Assembly (NCBI RefSeq): GCF_900101335.1
Contig: NZ_FNKA01000001.1
Location: forward strand, 558,001 to 622,000
Direction: 5' to 3'
Length of the DNA: 64,000 nt
From: Quadrisphaera sp. DSM 44207
GTDB lineage: Bacteria > Actinomycetota > Actinomycetes > Actinomycetales > Quadrisphaeraceae
Positions 16,174 to 24,571 of this stretch are shown in pieces. Position 1 is the stretch's first letter, and each line of letters begins with the position of its first letter. The notes beneath the pieces were generated by a model, which worked only from the letters and a program-made list of their open reading frames with translations, did not search any database and was not told the DNA's origin. The translations under genes and the position numbers were made by a program.

Positions 16174-18795
16174 GTGGCGGCGAAGGGGTCCGGGAGGCGA
16201 CCGCCGCGACCCCGCGGGCGCACCGCGACCGGCGCGGCGGGCGGCGCCCCGGCGCGGCGCCTGAGCGCGGACCGCGAGCGCACCGAGGCCGCGCGGCGCC
16301 TGAGCACCCCGGTGGGCGCCCGCGCAGCGCTCGACCGCCTGGCCGCGCTGGCCTCCCGGCTGCTCGGGACGCCGTCCGCGCAGGTCTCCCTGCTCACGGA
16401 CGCGTACGCGGTCGCCGGCGGCGCCGGGCTCGCGACCGCCACCGTGGGCGACGTCGCGTCGCTGGAGGACGTCCTGTGCAGCGTCGCCGCGGTCTCCGGC
16501 GGCCCGCTCCTCGTCCCCGACGCCGCCGCCGACCCCCGGGTGCGGGACCTGCCGCCGGTGACCTCCGGCGTGGTCGCCGCCTACCTCGGGGTGCCGCTGG
16601 TGGCCGACGGCGGCCACGTCGTCGGGGTCCTCTGCGTCTTCGACATCTTCGCCCGCACCTGGACCCGCGCGGACGTCGCGGTGCTCGAGCGCCTGGCCGC
16701 CACGGCCGTCGCCGAGCTGGAGCTGGCCGCGGCGAGCAGCGAGGAGGACGCGCGGCGCGTCCTGTGGCAGCTGTCCGTGGACGCCGCCGGCATCGGCACC
16801 TGGGAGTGGGACCTGCTCACCAGCCGGCTGACCTGGGACGAGCGCACCCTGGAGGTCTTCGGCTACGACCGGGCCTCCTTCCCCGGCACCCTGCAGGCCT
16901 TCTACGACCGGGTGCACCCCGAGGACCTGGAGCGGGTGCGGCGGGCGATCGGGGCGTCCGTGGCCGCCGGGGGCACCTTCGAGGCGGACTACCGGGTCGT
17001 GCTGCCCGACGGCGGCACCCGCTCCCTCGCCGCCCGCGGGCGGGTGCTCGGCGACGAGGCGGGCGACGCGGTGCGCGTGCTCGGCGCCGTGTTCGAGACC
17101 ACCGCCGCCCGGGACGGCGAGAGCGGCCTCACGCGGGTGCTGGAGTCGATGGCGGCGTCCTTCTACGCCCTCGACCGCGACTGGCGGTTCACGTACGTCA
17201 ACGCCCAGGCGGAGCGGCTGCTGGGCCGCCCGCGCGCGCAGCTGCTCGGGAGCAGCATCTGGGAGCTGTTCCCCGCGGGCTCGGAGCTCGAGGCCGGCCA
17301 CCGCCGCGCGGTCGAGACCGGGCGGTCCGTCACGCTCGAGGCGCACCACCCCGCGCCCCTGGACGGCTGGTACGAGGTGCAGGCGTGGCCGGGCCCGGAG
17401 GGGCTGTCCGTGTGCGTCGTCGACGTCGCCGAGCGCCGCGCCGCGCAGGAGCGCGCCGCCCGGGCCGGGGACCGCGCGGCGCTGCTGGCCGCCGTCACCG
17501 CCGAGCTCGCGGGCACGCTGGAGGCGGGCGAGGCCGTCGGGCGCCTGGCGCACCTGGTCGTGCCGGCGCTGGCGGACTGGTGCGTCGTCACCCTCGTCGA
17601 CGACGAGCAGGCCTCGCGGCGCGGGCTGCGCGACGTCGGCTGGTGGCACGCCGTCCCCGGCCAGCGCGCCGCGGTGCAGGAGTACGTCGCGCACCGGCTG
17701 GCGGACCTGCACGACGCCTCGCACCTGACCCGCACCGTCGCCACGGGCCGGCCGTACGCCATCGGCTCCTCGGCGCGGGAGGTGCTGGCGGCGCGCCTGC
17801 GCCCGGGGCCGACGCGCCGGGCGCTGGAGCAGCTGGACCTGGAGTCGATCGTCGTGCTGCCGCTGCGCGGCCGCGAGCGCACGGTCGGCCTGCTCAGCCT
17901 GTGCAACGGGCGCGAGCGCAGCCCCATCACGCCCGAGGAGCTGGAGACGGCCCGCGCCGTCGCCGACCGCGCGGGCGTGGCGCTGGACAACGCGCGGCTG
18001 TACCGCCAGCAGCGCGCGATCGCCGAGGGCCTGCAGCGGGCGCTGCTGACCCCGCCACCGCAGCCGGAGGACCTCGAGGTCGCCGTCCGCTACACGCCCG
18101 CGGCGGAGTCCGCGCAGGTCGGCGGCGACTGGTACGACGCCTTCTCCCAGCCCGGCGGGTCGACGGTGCTCGTCATCGGCGACGTCCTCGGCCACGACAC
18201 GCAGGCGGCGGCCGCCATGGGGCAGGTGCGCTCGGTGCTGCGCACCGTGGGCGCGGTCGGGGACGACGGCCCGGCCGACGTGCTGCGCAAGGTCGACCAG
18301 GTGATGGAGACGCTGCGCATCGCCACCACGGCCACGGGGGTCGTCGCGCGCGTGCACCCGGCGGACAGCGGGCCCGAGCGCGGCACCCGGCGGCTGTGCT
18401 GGTCCAACGCCGGGCACCCCCCGCCGATGGTCGTGCACCCCGACGGCACCGCGACGGCCCTGGACGGGCGCGGCACGGACCTGCTGCTCGGCGTCCTGCC
18501 GCGGGCGCCGCGGCACGAGGAGGACGTCGTCCTGCCGGACGGCGCGACCGTGCTGCTCTACACGGACGGCCTGGTGGAGCGGCGCAGCCAGTCGCTGGAG
18601 CGGGGCCTGGAGCGGCTGCGGGAGGTCCTGGGCGACCTCGCCGGCCAGGACCTCCCGCTGGAGCAGCTGTGCGACGAACTGCTCGCCCGGATGCTGCCCC
18701 CGCAGTCGGAGGACGACGTCGCGCTCGTCGCCGTCCGGCTGCGCCCCCGCGAGCGCCCCCGCGAGCGCCCCCGGGAGCGGCTCGCGGGCCGGTGA
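16174..18795 (+). CDS. GAF-PAS-PAS-GAF-PP2C (SpoIIE-type) protein phosphatase
   Basis: 873 residues from GTG 16174, chosen for the strong Shine-Dalgarno ending 8 bp upstream. Domains in order: GAF (about 45-190; LVPDAAADPRV, VAAYLGVPL), PAS (200-310; GIGTWEWDLLTSRLTWDERTLEVFGYD), second PAS (320-425; FYALDRDWRFTYVNAQAERLLGR), second GAF (440-615), and a PPM/SpoIIE serine phosphatase (640-868; QVGGDWYDAF, VIGDVLGHD, NAGHPPPMV, LYTDGLVERR) with metal-binding Asp residues. No transmembrane segment, so it is a cytosolic signal sensor. Actinobacteria carry many such phosphatases acting on STAS anti-anti-sigma factors; its target is unknown. The C-terminus ends with a short RERP repeat. It converges with the following gene with only 4 bp between stops. 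Confidence 0.9.
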   Translation: MAAKGSGRRPPRPRGRTATGAAGGAPARRLSADRERTEAARRLSTPVGARAALDRLAALASRLLGTPSAQVSLLTDAYAVAGGAGLATATVGDVASLEDVLCSVAAVSGGPLLVPDAAADPRVRDLPPVTSGVVAAYLGVPLVADGGHVVGVLCVFDIFARTWTRADVAVLERLAATAVAELELAAASSEEDARRVLWQLSVDAAGIGTWEWDLLTSRLTWDERTLEVFGYDRASFPGTLQAFYDRVHPEDLERVRRAIGASVAAGGTFEADYRVVLPDGGTRSLAARGRVLGDEAGDAVRVLGAVFETTAARDGESGLTRVLESMAASFYALDRDWRFTYVNAQAERLLGRPRAQLLGSSIWELFPAGSELEAGHRRAVETGRSVTLEAHHPAPLDGWYEVQAWPGPEGLSVCVVDVAERRAAQERAARAGDRAALLAAVTAELAGTLEAGEAVGRLAHLVVPALADWCVVTLVDDEQASRRGLRDVGWWHAVPGQRAAVQEYVAHRLADLHDASHLTRTVATGRPYAIGSSAREVLAARLRPGPTRRALEQLDLESIVVLPLRGRERTVGLLSLCNGRERSPITPEELETARAVADRAGVALDNARLYRQQRAIAEGLQRALLTPPPQPEDLEVAVRYTPAAESAQVGGDWYDAFSQPGGSTVLVIGDVLGHDTQAAAAMGQVRSVLRTVGAVGDDGPADVLRKVDQVMETLRIATTATGVVARVHPADSGPERGTRRLCWSNAGHPPPMVVHPDGTATALDGRGTDLLLGVLPRAPRHEEDVVLPDGATVLLYTDGLVERRSQSLERGLERLREVLGDLAGQDLPLEQLCDELLARMLPPQSEDDVALVAVRLRPRERPRERPRERLAGR

Positions 18796-18799
18796 CGGG

Positions 18800-19291
18800 T
18801 CAGTGCAGGAAGCAGGCCGTGGGGTCGGTGTAGCTGTCGGCAGAGCGCGCGACGTCGTCGCCGACCGCCTTCTCGCCGCCGACGACGACCACGACGCACG
18901 GGCGCAGGCGCTCGAGCTCGGCCCGGGTCGCCTCCGGCAGCTCGGCGCGCCGGGTGAGCAGGAGCGGGCCGGCGCCGAGCGTGGAGGGGCCGACGCTCAG
19001 GGCGTCGGGGAAGGTCTCCCCGCTGGCCAGGTAGACGACGGGAGCGGTCTGCGGGTCCCAGGTGGCGCGGGAGACCTCGGCGGCGGTGGCGTAGCGGTCG
19101 GCGCCGGAGATCCGGAAGGTGTTCGCGCCGACGGCGCTCGCGGCGCTCAGGCCCTCGGGCAGGGCGGCGGCCGAGCGCTGCTCGGGCAGGGGCGCGGTCT
19201 TGCGGGCGTCGGCGGCGACGGCGACGCCGGCGGAGGCGACGATCACGGCGGTCGCGGCGGCGGTGGCGAGGGCGAGGCGAGGAGTGGTCAT
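18800..19291 (-). CDS. Short cell-wall-binding repeat 2 (CWB2) protein
   Basis: 163 residues from ATG 19291 (MTTPRLALATAAATAVIVASAGVAVAA), a Sec signal peptide. After a 30-residue linker there is one CWB2 unit, RISGADRYATAAEVSRATW ... VVYLASGETFPDALSVGPSTLGAGPLLLTRRAELP, and the end of the repeat, VVVVVGGEKAVGDDV. CWB2 domains usually occur in threes and anchor proteins non-covalently to cell-wall polymers; a lone, somewhat truncated repeat may bind poorly. No enzymatic module is attached. It lies 53 bp downstream of the flippase stop and converges with the phosphatase. Confidence 0.85.
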   Translation of the reverse strand: MTTPRLALATAAATAVIVASAGVAVAADARKTAPLPEQRSAAALPEGLSAASAVGANTFRISGADRYATAAEVSRATWDPQTAPVVYLASGETFPDALSVGPSTLGAGPLLLTRRAELPEATRAELERLRPCVVVVVGGEKAVGDDVARSADSYTDPTACFLH

Positions 19292-19344
19292 GTCGAGGAG
19301 GGTGGCTCCCGGGCGACCACGCTCGGTAGTCGCGCGGTGCCCCG

Positions 19345-20664
19345 TCACCCGCCCGGCGGTGACGCTGCGCTACGTCGAGCGGGAGCCGACGGCGTGGAGT
19401 GACGTCTAGTCACGACGACGCACCACAGAGCGACAGCCAGGACGCCGTCGCAGACGAGGCTGGAGACCACGGCGCCCGCCACCCCGAGGGAGGGGATCAG
19501 GGCCAGGTTCAGCAGCGCGTTGCCCACCGCCACCCCCGCCTGCCAGGCCGTGCGCACGCCCTGGTGCCCGGCGCCGGTCAGGGCGTCGGCGGCGAGGTGG
19601 TGGGCCGCCTTCAGCAGCGGCAGCACCGCGAGCGCCCGCAGCGCCCCGACCGAGGCGGCGTAGGACTCCCCCAGCAGCACGGGCACGAGGTCCGCGCCGA
19701 GCAGGAGCGCGAGGGAGGCCAGGGCGCACCACCCGAGGGCCGGGACGGCGAGGCGGCGGGCCACGCGCAGCGAGCCGGCCAGCCCGGCGGCGCCCTCGGC
19801 GAAGAAGCGCGGGTAGGCGGTCGCGAGCAGCGCGCGCAGGGGCGTGAGCGCCATGTCGACGACGCGGTACGCGGCGGTGTAGACGCCGGTGGCCTCCAGC
19901 GTCGACAGGCGCGCGAGCATCGCCTTGTCGAGGTCGTTGTAGACCGCCTGGCTCGCCAGCCCGCACGAGAACAGCAGACCGTCGCGCCACTGGCGCAGGT
20001 AGCGGCGCGCGTCGGCGCGCGCGGGGCCGAGGTCGCGGCGCACGAGGGCGACGACGGCGAGCGCGGCGAGCAGCGACGCCGCGGCGTGGGCGAGCGCCCA
20101 GGTGGTCAGGGGGCTCGCGAGCGGCCCGGCGAGCAGCAGCAGCGCCGCGGCCAGGCGCAGCCCGTGGAAGGCGAGCTGGAAGGCGGCGGTGCGCAGCATC
20201 CGCCCGCGGGCGGTGCAGACCCCGCCGGCGAGCTCGAGCAGCAGCGAGCCGACGAGGTCCGCGACGGCGACCGCCGCGATCACGAGGACGGGCACCCGCG
20301 CGGGCAGCAGCCACGCGGCCGCGGCGGTGACGACCGCGGTGGCCAGGGCTCCCCCGCCCGCCGTCACGGCGGCGGCGCCGGCGAACTCGGCCGCGGCGCG
20401 CTGCGGCTCGCGCACCACCGCGCGCACCAGCAGGTGCACCGCCCCCAGCGACGCGAACGGCACGGCGAGGGCCACGACGGCGAGGACGGCGGAGACGGCG
20501 CCGAAGCCGTCGGCCCCGAGCGCGCGGGCGAGGACGAGGAAGGACAGGCCCTGCAGCACCGCGCGCCCGGCGTGGCCGAGCAGCATCGCGCCGACGCCGC
20601 GGGCGAACGGGCTGCGGCGCAGCGCCCCCGCGCGGGTGAGCACCGACGTCGGCGGCGGGCTCAC
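19345..20664 (-). CDS. Oligosaccharide flippase family protein (Wzx/MATE-like)
   Basis: 439 residues from GTG 20664, overlapping the upstream glycosyltransferase stop (GTGA). Twelve or so hydrophobic segments; GHAGRAVLQGLSFLVLARALGADGFG at the N-terminus is the classic polysaccharide-exporter signature, and QAVYNDLDKAMLARLSTLEATGVYTAAYRVVD is the conserved TM7 region of actinobacterial flippases. It would move undecaprenyl-linked glycan units across the membrane. Cotranscribed with the GT4 gene, and probably with the second GT4 gene further upstream before vapBC intervened. Confidence 0.85.
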   Translation of the reverse strand: MSPPPTSVLTRAGALRRSPFARGVGAMLLGHAGRAVLQGLSFLVLARALGADGFGAVSAVLAVVALAVPFASLGAVHLLVRAVVREPQRAAAEFAGAAAVTAGGGALATAVVTAAAAWLLPARVPVLVIAAVAVADLVGSLLLELAGGVCTARGRMLRTAAFQLAFHGLRLAAALLLLAGPLASPLTTWALAHAAASLLAALAVVALVRRDLGPARADARRYLRQWRDGLLFSCGLASQAVYNDLDKAMLARLSTLEATGVYTAAYRVVDMALTPLRALLATAYPRFFAEGAAGLAGSLRVARRLAVPALGWCALASLALLLGADLVPVLLGESYAASVGALRALAVLPLLKAAHHLAADALTGAGHQGVRTAWQAGVAVGNALLNLALIPSLGVAGAVVSSLVCDGVLAVALWCVVVTRRHSTPSAPARRSAASPPGG

Positions 20665-21734
20665 CGCGCCGGCGCCGGCGCCAGCGCCCGCGCCCAGGCG
20701 CCGGTGACCGCCCGCGTGGAGAACTCCCGCGCGCGGGCGGCGTCGGCGCGGGCGAGGTCGGCGGCGGACGGCGGGGCGGCCAGCACGCGGGCGAGCGCGG
20801 CCGCGAGCGCCGGGCCGGACGCCTCCGCGGTGGCCCCCGGCACCAGGCGCGGCACGAGGTGCTCGCTCTGGGGGGTGCGGGCGGCGACGACGGGCACGTG
20901 CGCGGCCGCGGCCTCGAGCAGGGCGTAGCCGAAGGTCTCCGAGCGCGAGGTGTGCACGAGGGCGTCGGCGCGCGCGAGCAGCGCCGGCACCCGGTCGGTG
21001 AACCCGTGGAAGGTGACCCGGGCGTCCAGGCCCCGAGCGGCGGCCTCGGCGCGCAGGGCCGGCTCGTCCGGCCCTGTGCCGGCGACGTGCAGGTGCGCGC
21101 CCGGCGCGTGAGCGAGCAGGTCGAGCAGCAGCCGCGGGTTCTTCACGGGCTCCAGGCCGCCGACGGCGAGCAGCTGCGGGGGCGCGTCGTCCCGCGGCCC
21201 CCGCGGCGGTGCCGGCGCCTCGCGGACGACGTTCGCGATGACGCTGGTGCGCGCCGCCAGGCGCTCGTCCTGGGCGCGCAGGGCCGCGGCGACGGTCTCG
21301 CTGACGGCGACGACGGCGTCCGCGCGCCGCCGGTACAGCGGCAGCACGAGGTGGGCGACGAGCCGGAAGCCGCCGGAGGTGGCGGCGCGCTCGCGCGTGT
21401 AGGAGTGCTCCCAGGCGATCGTGCGGGTGCCGGCCGGGCGGCGCCACGGCAGGGCGCGCAGCCCCACCCAGATGCCGACGAGCACGACCACGGGCGCGTC
21501 GCTGCGCATCGCGTGGCGGGCCTCGACGAGCGAGCGCGCGAACGCCCGCGCCCGTGCCGTGCGGCTGCCGCGCCGCGCCGGCGCCGGGGGCGGGGTGAGC
21601 ACGCGCGCGCCGACGTCCAGGCCGGCCTCCCGCAGGGCGGCGACGGTGTCGGCGGCGGCCTTCTCCATGCCGCGCAGCGGCTCGGCGGCGGAGAGGACGA
21701 ACACCACCGACGGGGACGGCGGGGCGGTGCTCAC
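20661..21734 (-). CDS. Glycosyltransferase family 4
   Basis: 357 residues from GTG 21734 (VSTAPPSPSVVFVLSAAEPLRGMEKAAADTVAAL). Two Rossmann domains: an acceptor half, then LLAVGGLEPVKNPRLLLDLLAHAP and the C-terminal donor site HTSRSETFGYALLEAAAAHVPVVAA, with the E-x7-E element carried by SRSETFGYALLEA. The Gly-rich N-terminal loop is typical of GT4 enzymes that use nucleotide-sugars. It is predicted to add a sugar to a lipid-linked glycan exported by the following flippase. Acceptor and donor unknown. Another GTG three codons upstream is possible. Confidence 0.85.
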   Translation of the reverse strand: MSTAPPSPSVVFVLSAAEPLRGMEKAAADTVAALREAGLDVGARVLTPPPAPARRGSRTARARAFARSLVEARHAMRSDAPVVVLVGIWVGLRALPWRRPAGTRTIAWEHSYTRERAATSGGFRLVAHLVLPLYRRRADAVVAVSETVAAALRAQDERLAARTSVIANVVREAPAPPRGPRDDAPPQLLAVGGLEPVKNPRLLLDLLAHAPGAHLHVAGTGPDEPALRAEAAARGLDARVTFHGFTDRVPALLARADALVHTSRSETFGYALLEAAAAHVPVVAARTPQSEHLVPRLVPGATAEASGPALAAALARVLAAPPSAADLARADAARAREFSTRAVTGAWARALAPAPAR

Positions 21735-21842
21735 GGCCTGCACGCTACGGCGGGCTGCGAGGGTCGGTGTCCGGTTCGGGCGAAGCCGGCACCGCGTCGG
21801 GTCCGGGAGCGCGTCCGGTGGACGGAGCGGCGTCGAGCACCG

Positions 21843-21859
21843 GTGATGTGCACGATCAC
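21843..21859. promoter_or_regulatory. Candidate VapB operator
   Basis: GTGATGTGCACGATCAC is an inverted repeat (GTGAT...ATCAC around GTGCAC) 27 bp upstream of the vapB start. VapB antitoxins autorepress at such palindromes; this is a sequence-based proposal. Confidence 0.45.
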
Positions 21860-21886
21860 ACCGTTCGATACACACGGAGGCGGGCG

Positions 21887-22084
21887 ATGCGCACCGACAT
21901 CGAGATCGACGACGACCTGATGCGGGCCGCGCTGGAGGCCACGGGAGCAGCGACCAAGGAGGAGGCGGTCCGACTCGGTCTGGAGGCCCTGGTGCGCCTG
22001 CACCGGCAGAGGACGGTCCGCGAGCTGCGGGGCGGGGTGGCCCGGGAGGGCGACCTGGAGGGGTCGCGAGTCGACGCGCCGTGA
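21887..22084 (+). CDS. vapB: VapB-type antitoxin
   Basis: 65 residues, MRTDIEIDDDLMRAALEATG. The ribbon-helix-helix N-terminus and KEEAVRLGLEALVRLHRQRTVRELRGGVAREGDLE match the VapB subfamily whose partners are PIN-domain VapC toxins. A purine-rich GGAGGCGGG lies just upstream of the ATG. Its stop overlaps the start of the vapC remnant by 4 bp (GTGA), as in intact operons. Because the toxin is broken (see next entry) this is an orphan antitoxin that could still repress its promoter or neutralise a toxin encoded elsewhere. Confidence 0.85.
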   Translation: MRTDIEIDDDLMRAALEATGAATKEEAVRLGLEALVRLHRQRTVRELRGGVAREGDLEGSRVDAP

Positions 22085-22400
22085 TCGTCGTCGACTCGAG
22101 CGTCTGGATCGACGACTTCAACGGCGTTCCGACGCGGCAGACGGACGTCCTGGACGGCCCTCTGGGCGTGGAGTCCGTCGCTGCAGGCGATGTGATCTCC
22201 CCGTGGTCGAGATGCTGGGCGTCCCGGCGGCGCTGCGCAGCGCCGATGCCTACCGGACGCTGCGCCGCCGCGGCGTGACCGTCCGCAGGACCGTCGACGT
22301 GGTCATCGCGGCGGCGTGCATCGCCGGAGGCCACCAGCTCCTCTTCGCCGACCACGACTTCCAGCCCTTCGTCGACCACCTCGGACTCGATCCGGCCTGA
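22081..22400 (+). pseudogene. vapC: VapC PIN-domain toxin, internally deleted and frameshifted
   Basis: The first part (MIVVDSSVWIDDFNGVPTRQTDVLD) carries the first catalytic Asp of the PIN nuclease, and the last part, in another frame (VEMLGVPAALRSADAYRTLRRRGVTVRRTVDVVIAAAC ... LLFADHDFQPFVDHLGL), carries the third and fourth acidic positions. They meet near 22197-22205. Compared with the usual 130-residue VapC about 25 residues, including the second conserved acidic region after the GDxI segment, are missing and the frame is lost. No active RNase can be made. The 3' part also overlaps, antisense, the extended tail of the neighbouring glycosyltransferase. Confidence 0.8.
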
Positions 22401-23620
22401 CGGCGCGCCGCGGCGACGGCGTCAGCGACGGCGTCAGCGACGGCGTCCGCGGCGCGGGCGCCGACCGCGCGCAGCGAGTAGCGCTCGTCCGTCCACGCCG
22501 CCAGGCGCGCCCGCTCCTGCGGGGAGGGGCGGCCCGCCAGCGCCTCGCGCAGCGCCGCGGCGACCGCGTCGACGTCCCACGGCACCGCCCAGCCGAGGCG
22601 GTGCTCGCGCACGAGGTCGGCCACCGGCCCGGCCCCGGCGTAGAGCACCGGCGTGCCGCACGCGGTGGCGGCCAGCGGCTTGACGAGGAAGGCGAAGGCG
22701 TACTGGCTGTCCGGGCGCGAGGACGCCAGGCCGGCCCGCGCGCGGCGGGTGGCGGCGGCGACCTCCTCCAGCGCGACGAGCCCGGGGAAGGTGACGCGGC
22801 CGGGCACCAGCTGCGCGGCGCGGGCGCGCAGGGCCGGGACGTCGACGCCGCCGCCGTAGAAGACGGCCCGGGCGCCCGGGTGCTCGGGCAGCACGCGCCC
22901 GAGGGCCTCGACGAGGACGCCGGCGCCGTGGACCTCCGACATCGTCCCGGCGTAGACGAGGGTCGGCGGCTCGTCGTCCGGTGCCGCGTCGTCCGGTGCC
23001 GCGTCGGGGACGCCGGAGGCCGGTCGCAGCACGGCGGTGTCGACGCCGGTGCCCACCCGGACGACGCGCTCGGCCGGCACGCCGAGGTCGCGCAGGCGGG
23101 TGGCGTAGCCGTCGGAGACCGTCAGCACGCTCGCGGCGCCGCGCAGCGCCCACGACTCCCCGGCCCGCAGCAGCCGCAGCGCGGGCCCGCGCAGACCGGC
23201 CTCGGCGGCGGCGTAGGAGAGCAGGTCCGCGGCGTAGTAGACGTAGGGCACCCGGCGCAGGCCCGCGACGACGCGGACGACGACGCCCGTGGTCGGCGGC
23301 GGCTCGACGACCACGACGTCCGGGCGGCGCGCCAGCAGCAGCCGCGCGGCGAGCGGGACGTCGAAGCTCGCGTAGCGCAGGTAGCCGCGCACGTTGCCGC
23401 TGGCGTCGCGCAGCACGGGCCAGCGGCGCACGCGCACGCCGTCCAGCGGCGGCGCGGCGCCGGCCGTGCCGGCCGTGCCGCCCATGCCGCGGGGCAGCCG
23501 GGAGGTGAGGACCTCGACGGCGTGGCCGCGCTCGCGCAGGGCGCCGGCGAGCGCGGCGAGGCGCCAGGCGGCCGCGGCCGGCTCGGGCGCGAACAGCCGC
23601 GCGGCGATCACGACCCTCAC
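22250..23620 (-). CDS. Glycosyltransferase family 4 (WcaI-like)
   Basis: 456 residues from GTG 23620 (MRVVIAARLFAPEPAAAAWRLAALAGALRERGH), the typical start of WcaI-like GT4 enzymes. Signatures: YVYYAADLLSYAAAEAG, VSDGYATRLRDLGVPAERVVRVGTGVD, LVYAGTMSEVHGAGVLVEAL, and a donor-site region SSRPDSQYAFAFLVKPLAATACGTPV. The enzyme proper ends near residue 405; after an in-frame 12-bp repeat (ADAV three times, 22413-22448) the frame continues for about 50 residues antisense to the vapC remnant, giving a basic, Trp/Ser-rich tail unlike the family. Thus the native stop seems to have been lost or displaced. Likely part of the same glycan locus as the GT4/flippase pair downstream. Confidence 0.8.
   Translation of the reverse strand: MRVVIAARLFAPEPAAAAWRLAALAGALRERGHAVEVLTSRLPRGMGGTAGTAGAAPPLDGVRVRRWPVLRDASGNVRGYLRYASFDVPLAARLLLARRPDVVVVEPPPTTGVVVRVVAGLRRVPYVYYAADLLSYAAAEAGLRGPALRLLRAGESWALRGAASVLTVSDGYATRLRDLGVPAERVVRVGTGVDTAVLRPASGVPDAAPDDAAPDDEPPTLVYAGTMSEVHGAGVLVEALGRVLPEHPGARAVFYGGGVDVPALRARAAQLVPGRVTFPGLVALEEVAAATRRARAGLASSRPDSQYAFAFLVKPLAATACGTPVLYAGAGPVADLVREHRLGWAVPWDVDAVAAALREALAGRPSPQERARLAAWTDERYSLRAVGARAADAVADAVADAVAAARRQAGSSPRWSTKGWKSWSAKRSWWPPAMHAAAMTTSTVLRTVTPRRRSVR
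22413..22448. repeat. 12-bp tandem repeat, three units, in frame
   Basis: Units GCGACGGCGTCA (third ends CC) encode the ADAV repeats at the end of the WcaI-like glycosyltransferase domain. Confidence 0.85.
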
Positions 23621-23720
23621 GGGCGCGCCGTCGACAGGGGCTCGCGGGGCGCCACGACCATCCGGGGAGCATAGGCAGGGGCCCGGGCGGTGCGGGCGGA
23701 CTCGACGACGAGGCGCCGGG

Positions 23721-24299
23721 TCAGCGCACGGTGATGGTGGCGCTGACCACGCCCTCGCGCTGCTCCCCCGGGTCCTCCGGCGAGGCGCCCGGCACCAGCA
23801 GGACGGTGAAGGGGCTCTCGACGGCGTACCGGCCGGGCACGGGGTCGACGAGCATCACGTACCACCCGGAGAAGCCGGCGACGGCACCGTGGCCCACCTC
23901 CTCCGGCAGCGAGTCGTACCAGGACTCGAAGTCCAGGGCGTTGAGCTGGCCCTCGCCGTCCTCGTTCGCGAGCACCACCGGCCCGGCGGCCCGGGCCAGG
24001 CTCCCGCTCACGCCGCGCTCGCGCGTGGTGTCGACGAAGTGCAGGGCCACCTGGACGACGTCGCAGCGGTGCAGGTCCTCGGCGGCGTAGCCGGAGATCG
24101 TCGTGACGCTGCCGCCCGCGTCCAGGCCCGCGGCGGCCGCGTCGACGACCTCGGCCTGCACGGTCACGGAGACCGGCGGGCTGTCCGGGTCCAGCTCGGA
24201 GCACTCCGCGGTGCCGAAGGGCCCAGGCTCGGCCGCGCACCCGAGCAGCGCGGCACCGAGGAGGAGGACCAGCAGGCGGGGCGCGGCTCTCGGGCGCAC
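23721..24299 (-). CDS. Putative lipoprotein, function unknown
   Basis: 192 residues from GTG 24299. The N-terminus MRPRAAPRLLVLLLGAALLGCAAEPGP has an n-region, hydrophobic core and a lipobox LLGC, so the protein is probably lipidated at Cys21 and held on the outer face of the membrane. The mature part contains two further Cys (AECSELD, HRCDVVQ) that could pair. SGYAAEDLHRCDVVQVALHFVDTTRERG and FSGWYVMLVDPVPGRYAVESPF suggest a beta-sandwich; no family was recognised. It is separated from the GT4 start by 100 bp. Confidence 0.6.
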   Translation of the reverse strand: MRPRAAPRLLVLLLGAALLGCAAEPGPFGTAECSELDPDSPPVSVTVQAEVVDAAAAGLDAGGSVTTISGYAAEDLHRCDVVQVALHFVDTTRERGVSGSLARAAGPVVLANEDGEGQLNALDFESWYDSLPEEVGHGAVAGFSGWYVMLVDPVPGRYAVESPFTVLLVPGASPEDPGEQREGVVSATITVR

Positions 24300-24358
24300 C
24301 CGCGCACGCTACGCCCGCCGCTCAACGCGCCGGCGCGCCGCCGTCCCCCGCGTGCGCC

Positions 24359-24544
24359 TCAGGTGCGCGGAACACCCGGGCGCTGGACGGCCTCCTGAGG
24401 GCGGGGCGGGCGAGCGGAGACGTGCGGGCCGGCACCACCCTCGACGACGTCCACCTGCTCGTGGCGACCATGCCGACCGACCGGTGCGTCGACGTCCGTC
24501 GCCGGTGGGCCGAGCTGGTCCTCCCGGGCGTCCTCCAGCGATGA
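24359..24544 (+). pseudogene. TetR-type regulator, C-terminal remnant
   Basis: In the frame ending at TGA 24542-24544 the sequence RALDGLLRAGRASGDVRAGTTLDDVHLLVATMPTDRCVDVRRRWAELVLPGVLQR can be read in pieces; its LLxAGxASGxVRAxxTLDDV pattern and closing W-x-L-V-L-x-G-L are those of TetR C-terminal ligand domains. No start codon or DNA-binding domain precedes it, and the frame upstream is unrelated to any gene. It is too short for an independent protein. Read as a leftover of a deleted regulator; short homology is my only evidence. Confidence 0.45.
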
Positions 24545-24571
24545 CGCACCGGCGCACGCCTTCGTCCGGGC

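Noticed and set aside
15748-18516. Long minus-strand open frame (922 codons)
   Set aside because: Shadow of the ggt and SpoIIE-type phosphatase genes; no start context or family resemblance.
16119-18833. Second plus-strand open frame over the phosphatase
   Set aside because: Alternative frame of the same gene with Arg-rich low complexity; the phosphatase frame has clear domains.
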